Positions 35,106 to 43,978 of a stretch of DNA of 64,000 nucleotides are shown here, in pieces. The stretch is taken from NCBI RefSeq assembly GCF_003609635.1, contig NZ_MCIA01000033.1, positions 62,001 to 126,000 on the forward strand, given 5' to 3'. Every line of letters begins with the position of its first letter. The first letter of the stretch is position 1. The notes beneath the pieces were generated by a model that saw nothing but the letters and a program-made list of their open reading frames with translations, ran no database searches and was not told where the DNA came from. The position numbers and the translations under genes were made by a program. This DNA is from Lacrimispora algidixylanolytica (GTDB lineage Bacteria > Bacillota > Clostridia > Lachnospirales > Lachnospiraceae).

Positions 35106-36794
35106 ATGAAAAAAATGTCACTTGTACTGGCAGCCGTAATGGCGACAGGTGTGATTCTTACCGCTTGTGGCGGAAGTAAGACAGCTCAGCCAACAACTGC
35201 TGCGACTACTGCTGCAAACGGGGAAACGACCGCACCTGTAGAAGGAAATTCAAAAGCACTTGATCTTGCAGTTCAGATTGGACCAGATCCTGAGACAATC
35301 GATCCTGCTTTAAATAGCGCGGTTGATGGTGGTAACATGATTCTTCACGCTTTTGAGACATTATTAATTGTGGATTCTGAGAATAAGATCGTACCAGGTC
35401 AGGCAGAATCTTTTGATGTATCACCAGATGGATTAACTTACACATTTAAACTTCGTAAGGGATTAAAGTGGAGTGATGGTACACCTCTAACAGCAAACGA
35501 TTTCGTATATTCTTGGAAGAGACTTGCTGATCCTAAGACAGCAGCTCCTTATGCAGGAGACATGCTTGGATATGTAAAGGGTTATGAAGAGGCGTCAAAG
35601 GGTAATCTTGATGCTCTTGGACTTTCAGCACCAGATGATAATACATTTGTTGTTGAATTATCAGCTCCTTGTGTATACTTTTCTAAACTTGTAACTCACG
35701 GATCCATGGTTCCTGTGGAGAAGGCAACAATTGAAGCCAATGCAGATCAGTGGACTTTAAAGCCAGAAACTTATGTTTCTAATGGTCCTTTAAAGATGAT
35801 CGAGTGGGTTCCTGGATCACATATTACATTTGCAAAGAATGAGAATTATTGGGATGCAGATAAAGTTACTTTAAACACACTTAAGTTTGTTCTTATGGAA
35901 GATGGCAATGCTGCATACAGTGCCTACCAGACTGGCGAAGTTTCCATGATCAAGACTGTACCTACTGAAGAAGTTCCAGGGCTGAAGGGAAAAGAAGATT
36001 TCCACGTTGAGCCTATCATGGGTACTTACTATCTTGATTTCCAGAACCAGAAAGAGCCATTCAACAATCCTGACGTGCGTATGGCATTAAGCCTTGCAAT
36101 TGACAGAGATTACGTTGCCAACACTGTAATGCAGGGAACTTATATGCCTGCCACTAACCTTGTAGGACCTGGAATTTCTGACGCTGAACCAGGAAGCTTT
36201 TTTCAAGATATAACCAAAAAGAACAACGGTAAAGATTACTTTGATACAAAAGATCATGAAGCTAACGTTGCAAAAGCAAAAGAGCTTCTTGCAAAAGCAG
36301 GATATCCAGATGGCAAGGGATTCCCTGTTACTGAATATATGATTAATGATACTGGCTACCACAAACCAGTTGCTGAATATTTACAGAGCTGCTGGAAAGA
36401 AGTACTTGGCATTACTGTAGACATTAAAGTTGTTGAGTGGGCAACCTTCACACCAACTCGTCGTGCAGGAGACTATCAGATGGCTCGTGATGGTTGGGTT
36501 TATGATTATGATGATCCTTCCAACATGTTAAACTTAATGATGTCAACAAGTGGTAATAACAATGCGAAATACAGCAATCCAGAATTAGATAAACTTTTAA
36601 ATGAAGCTAACACAACAGCGGATGTAGCTGAGCATTATGCAAAGCTTCATGATGCTGAGAACATGATTCTTAAGGATGCTGCAATTGCTCCAGTTGCTTA
36701 TTACACTGACTTCTGGTTACAGAATCCAAAGTTAAAAGGTACATGGCATTCACCATATGGCTATTGGTTCTTCCAGTATGCAACGATGGATTAA
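35106..36794 (+). CDS. oppA: Oligopeptide-binding lipoprotein OppA, copy 1
   Basis: 562 residues. Signal peptide with lipobox LTACG (Cys21), a Thr/Ala-rich linker to about residue 45, then a family 5 solute-binding protein (IGPDPETIDPALNSAVDGG; GLKWSDGTPLTANDFVYSWKRL). It delivers peptides to OppBC. Codon use is biased like rpsB, suggesting strong expression. It has its own promoter and a terminator at 36811. The next gene is a close tandem paralogue. Confidence 0.94.
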   Translation: MKKMSLVLAAVMATGVILTACGGSKTAQPTTAATTAANGETTAPVEGNSKALDLAVQIGPDPETIDPALNSAVDGGNMILHAFETLLIVDSENKIVPGQAESFDVSPDGLTYTFKLRKGLKWSDGTPLTANDFVYSWKRLADPKTAAPYAGDMLGYVKGYEEASKGNLDALGLSAPDDNTFVVELSAPCVYFSKLVTHGSMVPVEKATIEANADQWTLKPETYVSNGPLKMIEWVPGSHITFAKNENYWDADKVTLNTLKFVLMEDGNAAYSAYQTGEVSMIKTVPTEEVPGLKGKEDFHVEPIMGTYYLDFQNQKEPFNNPDVRMALSLAIDRDYVANTVMQGTYMPATNLVGPGISDAEPGSFFQDITKKNNGKDYFDTKDHEANVAKAKELLAKAGYPDGKGFPVTEYMINDTGYHKPVAEYLQSCWKEVLGITVDIKVVEWATFTPTRRAGDYQMARDGWVYDYDDPSNMLNLMMSTSGNNNAKYSNPELDKLLNEANTTADVAEHYAKLHDAENMILKDAAIAPVAYYTDFWLQNPKLKGTWHSPYGYWFFQYATMD

Positions 36795-36810
36795 GTAGAT
36801 TTTACTCAAA

Positions 36811-36841
36811 ACACCCAGGAATTTTTCCTGGGTGTTTTTTT
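36811..36841 (+). terminator. Terminator of oppA copy 1
   Basis: ACACCCAGGA/TCCTGGGTGT stem followed by six or more T. Confidence 0.9.
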
Positions 36842-37005
36842 GTGCTCAAACCTCAAAATAACTCTATATTTCATGGTAATAATGAACAACGAAATCTTTA
36901 TATGATTGATTTTCTTCTACTTCTATGTTATTCTGTAAAAAATTGGTAAAGCATTCAGTAAAGTAATGTTATGCCAATATCATGATATTTATAGGAGGAT
37001 GAGCT

Positions 37006-38688
37006 ATGAAAAAGAAGTCACTTTTATTAGTTGCTGTAATGGTGTCAAGTCTTATACTTTCTGCTTGCGGTGGGAATAAGTCGGCTGAATCATCGAAAGG
37101 TGCTACCACAGCAGCAAACGGGGAAATGACAGCCCCGACTAACGGAACTACAGGTCTTGATCTTGCAGTAGAGGTTGGTCCTGACCCTGAAACCATTGAT
37201 CCTGCCTTAAACAGTTCGGCTGACGCTGCCAACATGATTATGCATGCGTTTGAGACACTGTTAATTGTTAACAAGGACAATAAGATTGTACCTGGTCAGG
37301 CAGAAACTTATGATGTGTCGAAGGACGGGCTTACATATACCTTTCATTTACGTGATGGTTTAAAGTGGAGTGATGGTACTCCCTTAACCGCAAACGATTT
37401 TGTATTCTCATGGAAAAGGTTATCAGATCCCAATGTTGCAGCTCCATATGGAGAAGACATGCTTGGGTATGTAAAGGGGTATCAGGAAGCTGCAGCTGGA
37501 AATATTGACGCTCTTGGAGTTTCAGCACCTGATGATAAGACTTTTGTTGTAGAGTTATCAGTTCCTTGTGTATATTTTTTAAAGATTGTGACACATGCAA
37601 CCATGGTTCCTGTGCAGAAAGCATCTGTAGAGGCCAATGGGGAGCAGTGGAGCTTAAAGCCTGAAACTTATGTTTCCAACGGTCCCTTAAAGATGATCGA
37701 TTGGGTTCCAGGTTCCCATGTTACCTTTAGTAAGAATGAAAATTACTGGAATGCAGATAAAGTCACTCTTAATACTTTGAAATTTGTTTTAATGGAAGAT
37801 TCAAATGCAGCTTACAGTGCATACCGTACTGGAGAAGTAGCTATGATTAAGGATGTTCCCACAGAGGAGATTCCTTCTTTGAAAGGCAAAGAGGAGTTCC
37901 ATGTTGAACCAAACGTAGGAATTTCTTATTTAGATTTTAATAACCAGAAAGAGCCTTTTACCAATTCGGATGTTCGTAAAGCTCTGAGTCTTGCCATTGA
38001 CCGGGATTATGTGTCAAATACAGTGATGCAGGGAATCGGTGCTCCTGCTGGAAATTTTGTGCCTCAAGGTGTTAGTGATGCAGAAAGTGGAACTTATTTT
38101 GAAGATGTAACTCGGAAAAACAACGGCAGAGATTTCTTTAATATTAAAGATCATGAAGCAGATTTAGCAAAGGCTAAGGAGCTTCTTGCAAAAGCTGGAT
38201 ATCCAGATGGAAAGGGATTCCCAGTTGTTGAATATATGACCAATGATGCAGGTCATAACAAAGCAGTGGCAGAGTATTTACAGAGCTGTTGGAAGGAACT
38301 TGGGGTAAAGATGGATATTAAAATCGTGGAATGGGGAACCTTCGCACCAACTCGCCGTGCAGGAGATTATCTCACAGCACGTGATGCATGGAGTCTTGAT
38401 TACGATGATCCATCCAATCTTTTAAACTTATTGAAATCAACAAGCGGCAATAATAATGCTCAATATAAAAATCCAGAACTTGATAAGTTGTTAGATGAAG
38501 CCAACGCAACTATTGATGTGAAAGAACATTATGCAAAGCTTCATGAGGCAGAAAATATGATACTTGAAGATGCTGCAATCGCTCCACTTAACTACAGAAA
38601 TGAATTCTGGTTACAGAATCCAAAGTTAAAAGGAACATGGTATTCTCCATTTGGCTACTGGTTCTTTCAGTATGCTACGATGGAATAA
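37006..38688 (+). CDS. Oligopeptide-binding lipoprotein OppA, copy 2
   Basis: 560 residues with lipobox LSACG (Cys21) and the same family 5 domain as copy 1. The two align almost without gaps and most residues are identical by eye, with the N-terminal linker and patches around residues 340-380 diverging, so this is a tandem duplication. Separate terminators and a weak promoter before this copy (TTGGTA 36943, TGTTAT 36967) imply independent expression, perhaps for different peptide ranges. Confidence 0.93.
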   Translation: MKKKSLLLVAVMVSSLILSACGGNKSAESSKGATTAANGEMTAPTNGTTGLDLAVEVGPDPETIDPALNSSADAANMIMHAFETLLIVNKDNKIVPGQAETYDVSKDGLTYTFHLRDGLKWSDGTPLTANDFVFSWKRLSDPNVAAPYGEDMLGYVKGYQEAAAGNIDALGVSAPDDKTFVVELSVPCVYFLKIVTHATMVPVQKASVEANGEQWSLKPETYVSNGPLKMIDWVPGSHVTFSKNENYWNADKVTLNTLKFVLMEDSNAAYSAYRTGEVAMIKDVPTEEIPSLKGKEEFHVEPNVGISYLDFNNQKEPFTNSDVRKALSLAIDRDYVSNTVMQGIGAPAGNFVPQGVSDAESGTYFEDVTRKNNGRDFFNIKDHEADLAKAKELLAKAGYPDGKGFPVVEYMTNDAGHNKAVAEYLQSCWKELGVKMDIKIVEWGTFAPTRRAGDYLTARDAWSLDYDDPSNLLNLLKSTSGNNNAQYKNPELDKLLDEANATIDVKEHYAKLHEAENMILEDAAIAPLNYRNEFWLQNPKLKGTWYSPFGYWFFQYATME

Positions 38689-38711
38689 GAATAAAAGCCT
38701 GATATTACATG

Positions 38712-38738
38712 CCCGGGAATTCATTCCCGGGTTTTTTT
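38712..38738 (+). terminator. Terminator of oppA copy 2
   Basis: CCCGGGAAT/ATTCCCGGG stem with a two-base apex, then seven T. Confidence 0.9.
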
Positions 38739-38753
38739 GCGGGGAAATACCTC

Positions 38754-38782
38754 TTTCCAACCTTATAAAAGTATGCTATAAT
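38754..38782 (+). promoter_or_regulatory. Sigma-A promoter of the pyrH operon
   Basis: TTTCCA (38754-38759), 17 bases, TATAAT (38777-38782) with TATGC directly before the -10. Confidence 0.75.
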
Positions 38783-38820
38783 CTTTTAAGACAATACAAA
38801 AGTACAGGAGAGTTAAGGCT

Positions 38821-39522
38821 ATGAATCCAAGACGTGTATTATTAAAACTCAGCGGTGAGGCTCTTGCCGGAACAGAGAAGACCGGTTATGATGAGGCTAC
38901 AGTGAAAGAGGTTGCACGGCAGGTTAAGATATCCGTTGATGCAGGTGTCCAGGTGGGTATTGTGATTGGCGGAGGGAACTTCTGGAGAGGAAGAACCAGT
39001 AATGCCATTGAGAGAACTAAGGCAGACCAGATCGGAATGCTGGCTACTATTATGAACTGTATTTATGTTTCGGAAATTTTCCGGAATGAAGGAATGGGTA
39101 CTGAGATTTTGACACCTTTTTCATGTGGTTCCATGACAGAGCTTTTTTCCAAAGACAGAGCCAATGGGTACTTTGCAGAGGGTAAGGTCGTATTTTTTGC
39201 TGGTGGAACCGGACATCCTTATTTCTCTACGGATACTGGAATTGCTCTGCGTGCGATTGAGATGGATGCAGATTGTATCTTGCTGGCTAAGGCCATTGAT
39301 GGTGTATATGACAGCGATCCTAAGATCAATCCAAATGCTGTAAAGTATGATAAGATTACAATTCAGGAAGTAATAGATAAGCAGCTTGGAGTCATTGATC
39401 TGACTGCTTCCATAATGTGTATGGAAAATAAGATGCCGCTTGCGGTATTTAGCTTGAATGAAAAAGATGGCATTGCCAATGCCATGCAGGGAAAAATAAA
39501 CGGTACGATAGTTACCGCATAA
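38821..39522 (+). CDS. pyrH: UMP kinase
   Basis: A 233-residue bacterial UMP kinase of the amino-acid-kinase fold, converting UMP to UDP. LLKLSGEAL (8-16) and IVIGGGNFWRG (about 48-58) bind phosphates, and GTGHPYFSTDT is the UMP-binding loop. GGAGAG lies nine bases before the ATG. First gene of a pyrH-frr-uppS-cdsA-dxr-rseP-ispG-polC series, all on the same strand. Confidence 0.96.
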   Translation: MNPRRVLLKLSGEALAGTEKTGYDEATVKEVARQVKISVDAGVQVGIVIGGGNFWRGRTSNAIERTKADQIGMLATIMNCIYVSEIFRNEGMGTEILTPFSCGSMTELFSKDRANGYFAEGKVVFFAGGTGHPYFSTDTGIALRAIEMDADCILLAKAIDGVYDSDPKINPNAVKYDKITIQEVIDKQLGVIDLTASIMCMENKMPLAVFSLNEKDGIANAMQGKINGTIVTA

Positions 39523-39535
39523 CCAGGAGGACGAT

Positions 39536-40090
39536 ATGCAAGAAATTTTACAGGTTTACGATGAGAAGATGAATAAGACATTAAATGCACTGGAGAATGA
39601 TTTTGTGACCATTCGTGCAGGTCGTGCCAATCCTCATGTGTTGGATAAAATTAGAGTGGATTATTACGGTACACCGACCCCACTTCAGCAGGTAGGTAAT
39701 GTCACTATCCCAGAAGCTCGCATGATTGTGATTCAGCCATGGGAAAAGGGTCTGTTAAAGGCCATTGAGAAAGCTATTTTAACATCTGATTTAGGAATTA
39801 ACCCAACCAATGATGGAACTATGATTCGTCTTGTATTCCCAGAGCTTACAGAAGATCGTAGAAAAGAACTGGTTAAAGATGTGAAAAAGAAGGGCGAGAA
39901 TGCAAAAGTCGCAATTCGAAATATTCGCCGTGATGCCAATGATGCCTTTAAGAAACAGCTGAAGGCAGAGGAAATTTCTGAGGACGAGCAGGCTGATGCA
40001 GAGGATAAAATTCAGAAATTAACAGATAAGATGATAGCTCAGATAGATAAAGCAATTGAAGAGAAGTCTAAAGATCTTCTTACAGTATAA
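39536..40090 (+). CDS. frr: Ribosome recycling factor
   Basis: A 184-residue two-domain RRF that splits post-termination ribosomes with EF-G. The signature RAGRANPHVLDKIRVDYYG and the C-terminal long helices (RRKELVKDVKKKGENAKVAI) are intact. It starts 13 bases after pyrH with AGGAGG. A hairpin after its stop partly separates it from uppS. Confidence 0.96.
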   Translation: MQEILQVYDEKMNKTLNALENDFVTIRAGRANPHVLDKIRVDYYGTPTPLQQVGNVTIPEARMIVIQPWEKGLLKAIEKAILTSDLGINPTNDGTMIRLVFPELTEDRRKELVKDVKKKGENAKVAIRNIRRDANDAFKKQLKAEEISEDEQADAEDKIQKLTDKMIAQIDKAIEEKSKDLLTV

Positions 40091-40098
40091 AATTTTGA

Positions 40099-40138
40099 AC
40101 AGGGGGGCAGGCTTTTCGCCTGTCCTGTTTTGTGTTTT
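40099..40138 (+). terminator. Attenuator-type hairpin between frr and uppS
   Basis: ACAGG...GCAGGC pairs with GCCTGT...CCTGT, followed by TTTGTGTTTT. It would lower expression of the isoprenoid genes relative to pyrH-frr. Confidence 0.7.
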
Positions 40139-40154
40139 ATAAGGAGTGATTCGT

Positions 40155-40877
40155 ATGAATGATAAGATACAGGATATGGTGATACCGGAGCATGTTGCTA
40201 TTATATTAGATGGTAATGGCAGGTGGGCCAAAAAGCGAGGACTTCCCAGAAGTTTGGGACATAAAGAAGGCTGTGTTACCTTAGAAAAAACAGTGGAAGA
40301 TTCAGCCAGACTTGGAATCAAATATTTAACGGTTTATGGTTTCTCTACAGAGAACTGGAAGCGTTCCTCCGACGAAGTAGGAGCACTTATGCAGCTTTTT
40401 CGTTACTATATGGTAAGATTGTTAAAGGTAGCAAAGGCCAATAACGTTCGAGTCAGTATGATTGGAGATCAGCAGAGGTTTGACCGAGATATAGTAGAAG
40501 GAATCCATAAATTGGAACAAGAGACGAAAGACAATACCGGTCTGACTCTTGTAATTGCAGTGAATTATGGAGGACGTGATGAAATTGTCCGTGCAACCAG
40601 AAATATCATGAAAGATGTAAAAGAAGGAAACGTTCTTCCGGAAGAGATGGATGAAACGATGTTTCAGTCTTATCTGGATACAGCGAAGATTCCAGACCCT
40701 GATTTGTTAATTCGTACAAGTGGAGAGTTAAGACTCTCAAATTATCTGTTATGGCAGCTTGCCTATACAGAACTCTATGTTACTGATTGTTATTGGCCTG
40801 ATTTTAATATAGATGAAATGAAAAAGGCTATTGCAGCGTACAATAGCAGGGAACGAAGATTCGGGGGAGTGAAGTGA
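40155..40877 (+). CDS. uppS: Undecaprenyl (isoprenyl) diphosphate synthase
   Basis: A 240-residue cis-prenyltransferase making the C55 lipid carrier for cell-wall synthesis. The signature LDGNGRWAKKRGLPRSLGHKEG and the C-terminal RTSGELRLSNYLLWQLAYTE are present. The ATG at 40155 is chosen because AAGGAG is nine bases upstream; an in-frame GTG at 40146 is too close to it. Followed 19 bases later by cdsA. Confidence 0.95.
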   Translation: MNDKIQDMVIPEHVAIILDGNGRWAKKRGLPRSLGHKEGCVTLEKTVEDSARLGIKYLTVYGFSTENWKRSSDEVGALMQLFRYYMVRLLKVAKANNVRVSMIGDQQRFDRDIVEGIHKLEQETKDNTGLTLVIAVNYGGRDEIVRATRNIMKDVKEGNVLPEEMDETMFQSYLDTAKIPDPDLLIRTSGELRLSNYLLWQLAYTELYVTDCYWPDFNIDEMKKAIAAYNSRERRFGGVK

Positions 40878-40896
40878 TCTTAAGGGAGGTAACGCG

Positions 40897-41697
40897 ATGT
40901 TTACGATCAGACTGATAAGCGGAATTGTACTTGTCTTGATTGCTCTTTTGACAGTGGGCAATGGAGGGCTTTTGCTTTTTGCTACCACCGTTTTCATTTC
41001 TATCATCGGTTTGTTTGAATTGTATCGTGTGATGAAGATACAGAGGAGCTTATTGGGGTATCTGGGATATTTTGCTGTATTGGCTTATTACGGATTGTTA
41101 TGGTACCATATGGAAGATAGGATGCTTTTATTATCTGTTATATTCCTTATGATCCTTATGAGCGTTTACGTTTTTGCCTTTCCAAAGTATCAGTTGGAAG
41201 ATGTGTCAGTAGCTTTTTTAGGATTGTTTTATGTTGCAGTTATGTTATCTTATTTGTATCAGGTCAGAACCATGGAAGATGGAAAGTATCTGGTATGGCT
41301 AGTATTCTTAAGTTCATGGGGGAGTGATACCTGTGCTTACTGTGTTGGAAGCCTAATAGGAAAGCATCGGCTTGCGCCCGTCCTCAGCCCTCATAAATCC
41401 ATAGAGGGTGCGATTGGAGGCGTTGTGGGAGCAGCTCTTCTCGGTTCTTTGTATGCTGGTGTTTTTGGCGCATCAATGGTTGGACTTAGTACCCCTATAT
41501 TTACATGTATGCTGGCATGTGTAGTGGCAGCCCTTATATCACAAATTGGTGATTTGGCAGCTTCTGCGATCAAGAGAAATCACCAGGTAAAAGATTATGG
41601 AAAACTGATTCCAGGGCATGGTGGGATTTTAGATCGCTTTGACAGCATGCTTTTTACAGCACCAGCTATTTATTTAGCAATTACTTTTTTACGGTAA
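40897..41697 (+). CDS. cdsA: Phosphatidate cytidylyltransferase
   Basis: A 266-residue membrane enzyme making CDP-diacylglycerol, precursor of the acidic phospholipids. About eight hydrophobic helices are seen. The family signature near the C-terminus (KDYGKLIPGHGGILDRFDSMLF) is complete, preceded by the substrate loop SPHKSIEGAIGG. It starts after GGGAGG and is part of the uppS-cdsA-dxr operon. Confidence 0.95.
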   Translation: MFTIRLISGIVLVLIALLTVGNGGLLLFATTVFISIIGLFELYRVMKIQRSLLGYLGYFAVLAYYGLLWYHMEDRMLLLSVIFLMILMSVYVFAFPKYQLEDVSVAFLGLFYVAVMLSYLYQVRTMEDGKYLVWLVFLSSWGSDTCAYCVGSLIGKHRLAPVLSPHKSIEGAIGGVVGAALLGSLYAGVFGASMVGLSTPIFTCMLACVVAALISQIGDLAASAIKRNHQVKDYGKLIPGHGGILDRFDSMLFTAPAIYLAITFLR

Positions 41698-41746
41698 TGA
41701 GATATTTGCTGGAATTTTGTAAAAGAAAAGGAGTTGGCAGCATAAG

Positions 41747-42889
41747 ATGAAGAAAATAGCAATTTTGGGTTCTACAGGTTCCATTGGGACTCAGACCCTG
41801 GAGGTGGTTGAAACCCAAGGGGATATCGTAGTCACCGCTTTAGCTGCGGGTAGTAATATTAAACTTTTAGAAGAACAGACAAGAAAGTTTTTGCCTAAAC
41901 TGGTCTGCGTTTGGGAAGAGGAAAAGGCGAGGGAACTGGCTGTTTCCATAAAGGATCTTCCGGTCCGCGTTGTGTTTGGAATGGAAGGGTTAATTGAAGC
42001 CGCCACGGAACCTTCTGCTGAGATCGTTGTGACCGCAGTGGTGGGAATGATTGGAATACGTCCGACCATCGCAGCCATGGAAGCTGGTAAAGACATTGCT
42101 CTTGCAAATAAAGAAACGTTAGTAACCGCCGGACACATTATAATGCCACTGGCAAAAAAACGAGGAGTGAACATTTTCCCAGTTGATAGCGAGCATAGCG
42201 CAATCTTTCAGTGTCTGAACGGTGAAAATAAAAAAACCATACATAAGGTTCTTCTAACAGCTTCTGGCGGTCCTTTTCGTGGAAAGACCAGAGAAGAATT
42301 AAAAGCAGTTCAGGTCGAGGATGCCTTAAAGCATCCCAATTGGTCTATGGGTAGAAAAATTACCATCGATTCCTCAACTATGGTAAATAAGGGTCTTGAG
42401 GTCATGGAAGCCAAGTGGCTGTTTGATGTTGATATGGATCAGGTTGAAGTTGTGGTACAGCCTAAGAGCATCATTCATTCTATGGTAGAATTTAAAGATG
42501 GGGCTGTTATGGCACAATTAGGTACGCCAGATATGAAACTTCCAATTCAGTATGCACTTTATTATCCCGAAAGAAGGTTTCTTCCTGGTGAACGTCTTGA
42601 CTTTTGGAGTCTGAAAGAGATTGCTTTTGAAAAGCCTGATATGGTTAATTTCCCTGGCCTTTCTTTAGCTTACCAGGCGGGTAAAAGAGGCGGAACCCTT
42701 CCCACCGTCTTCAATGCTGCTAACGAGCGCGCAGTTGAAAAATTTTTAAGCAGGGAAATCTCATATCTTTCCATCACAGATATAATAGAGGGAGCTATGA
42801 GCGGGCATACTGTAAAGGAGAATCCGTCAGTGGAAGAGATTCTTGAAGCAGAGAATGCGGCTTATGAATATATAGAAAGCAGGTGGTAG
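41747..42889 (+). CDS. dxr: 1-deoxy-D-xylulose 5-phosphate reductoisomerase
   Basis: A 380-residue NADPH enzyme of the MEP isoprenoid pathway. NADPH-binding GSTGSIGTQTL (8-18), metal/substrate motif PVDSEHSAIFQCL, SGGPFRGK loop and MVNKGLEVMEAKWLFD are all present. The AAAGGAG is 13 bases before ATG, a long spacing. It precedes rseP by one base. Confidence 0.96.
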   Translation: MKKIAILGSTGSIGTQTLEVVETQGDIVVTALAAGSNIKLLEEQTRKFLPKLVCVWEEEKARELAVSIKDLPVRVVFGMEGLIEAATEPSAEIVVTAVVGMIGIRPTIAAMEAGKDIALANKETLVTAGHIIMPLAKKRGVNIFPVDSEHSAIFQCLNGENKKTIHKVLLTASGGPFRGKTREELKAVQVEDALKHPNWSMGRKITIDSSTMVNKGLEVMEAKWLFDVDMDQVEVVVQPKSIIHSMVEFKDGAVMAQLGTPDMKLPIQYALYYPERRFLPGERLDFWSLKEIAFEKPDMVNFPGLSLAYQAGKRGGTLPTVFNAANERAVEKFLSREISYLSITDIIEGAMSGHTVKENPSVEEILEAENAAYEYIESRW

Positions 42890-42890
42890 A

Positions 42891-43949
42891 TTGTCCAGTG
42901 TTATCGTAGCAATTCTAGTATTTGGACTTATTGTTTTAATTCATGAATTAGGTCACTTTTTGTTCGCAAAAAAGAATGGGATTAAAGTAGTAGAATTTTC
43001 CGTTGGGATGGGACCTAGACTGTTGCATTTCAAAAAGGGAGAAACGATTTATTCCATAAAGGCATTGCCTCTGGGTGGTTCCTGTATGATGTTAGGTGAG
43101 GATGAAGAGGATGCAGATGAAGGCGCATTTCAAAACAAATCCATTCCTGCACGAATGTCTGTTATTGCGGCAGGACCGATTTTTAATTTTATACTAGCTT
43201 TTCTTCTTTCGCTGATCCTTGTTGGGATGAGCGGATATGATATGACATATGTTAAAGAAGTGACTAAGGATTCCCCAGCATATGCTGCAGGGCTTTTACC
43301 CAGTGATAAGCTTCTTAAGATAAATGGAGAAAGTGTCTCCATGTACCGAGAATACATTCTTTATAAGTTATTAAAGCCGGATGAGAAGATGAATCAAGTG
43401 GAATTTTTGAGAGTGGACTCTAAAACCGGTGAGAGCAGCATTAAAACCGTTTCCGTTACTCCAGAGCTTTCAAAGGATACCGGGAAATATCTCATTGGAA
43501 TTACCATTGCGCCTCAGAATGCGAAGGTAGCTTCTATTGGAGAACTTGTTAAATACGGTTATAAAGAAATGGAATACGATGTAAAACTTACGGTAAAAAG
43601 TCTTGGTATGCTTTTTTCAGGTAAAGCAAGTGTAAATGATTTAAGTGGTCCGGTTGGAATTGTAGTAATGATAGATGATTCCGTAAAGGCTGGCCTTACA
43701 GTCAGTTTTGCAGCTGCGTTTATGAATGTGCTCAGCATGTGTATTCTGCTCAGTGCCAACTTAGGTGTTATGAACTTGCTTCCCATTCCGGCCCTTGATG
43801 GAGGACGTCTTTTGTTTCTGATTATTGAAGCAATCAGAGGCAAGCGTATGGATCCTAACAAAGAAGGCCTGGTTAATATGATTAGCATGGCCGCATTAAT
43901 GGCACTTATGATTTTTGTGGTCTTTAACGATATCAACAGATTTACGTAA
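42891..43949 (+). CDS. rseP: Site-2 intramembrane zinc metalloprotease RseP
   Basis: 352 residues. The zinc site HELGH (18-22) lies in the first helix and the third ligand motif in NLLPIPALDGGRLLF near the C-terminus; a PDZ domain (about 120-200, DSPAYAAGLLPSDKLLKING) lies between. Such proteases cut membrane anti-sigma factors and signal peptides. Translation starts at TTG 42891, after AGGTGG and one base beyond the dxr stop; GTG 42900 is a possible alternative. Confidence 0.93.
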   Translation: MSSVIVAILVFGLIVLIHELGHFLFAKKNGIKVVEFSVGMGPRLLHFKKGETIYSIKALPLGGSCMMLGEDEEDADEGAFQNKSIPARMSVIAAGPIFNFILAFLLSLILVGMSGYDMTYVKEVTKDSPAYAAGLLPSDKLLKINGESVSMYREYILYKLLKPDEKMNQVEFLRVDSKTGESSIKTVSVTPELSKDTGKYLIGITIAPQNAKVASIGELVKYGYKEMEYDVKLTVKSLGMLFSGKASVNDLSGPVGIVVMIDDSVKAGLTVSFAAAFMNVLSMCILLSANLGVMNLLPIPALDGGRLLFLIIEAIRGKRMDPNKEGLVNMISMAALMALMIFVVFNDINRFT

Positions 43950-43978
43950 GCGGGTATGGACTCAGATTGGAGGAAGAC

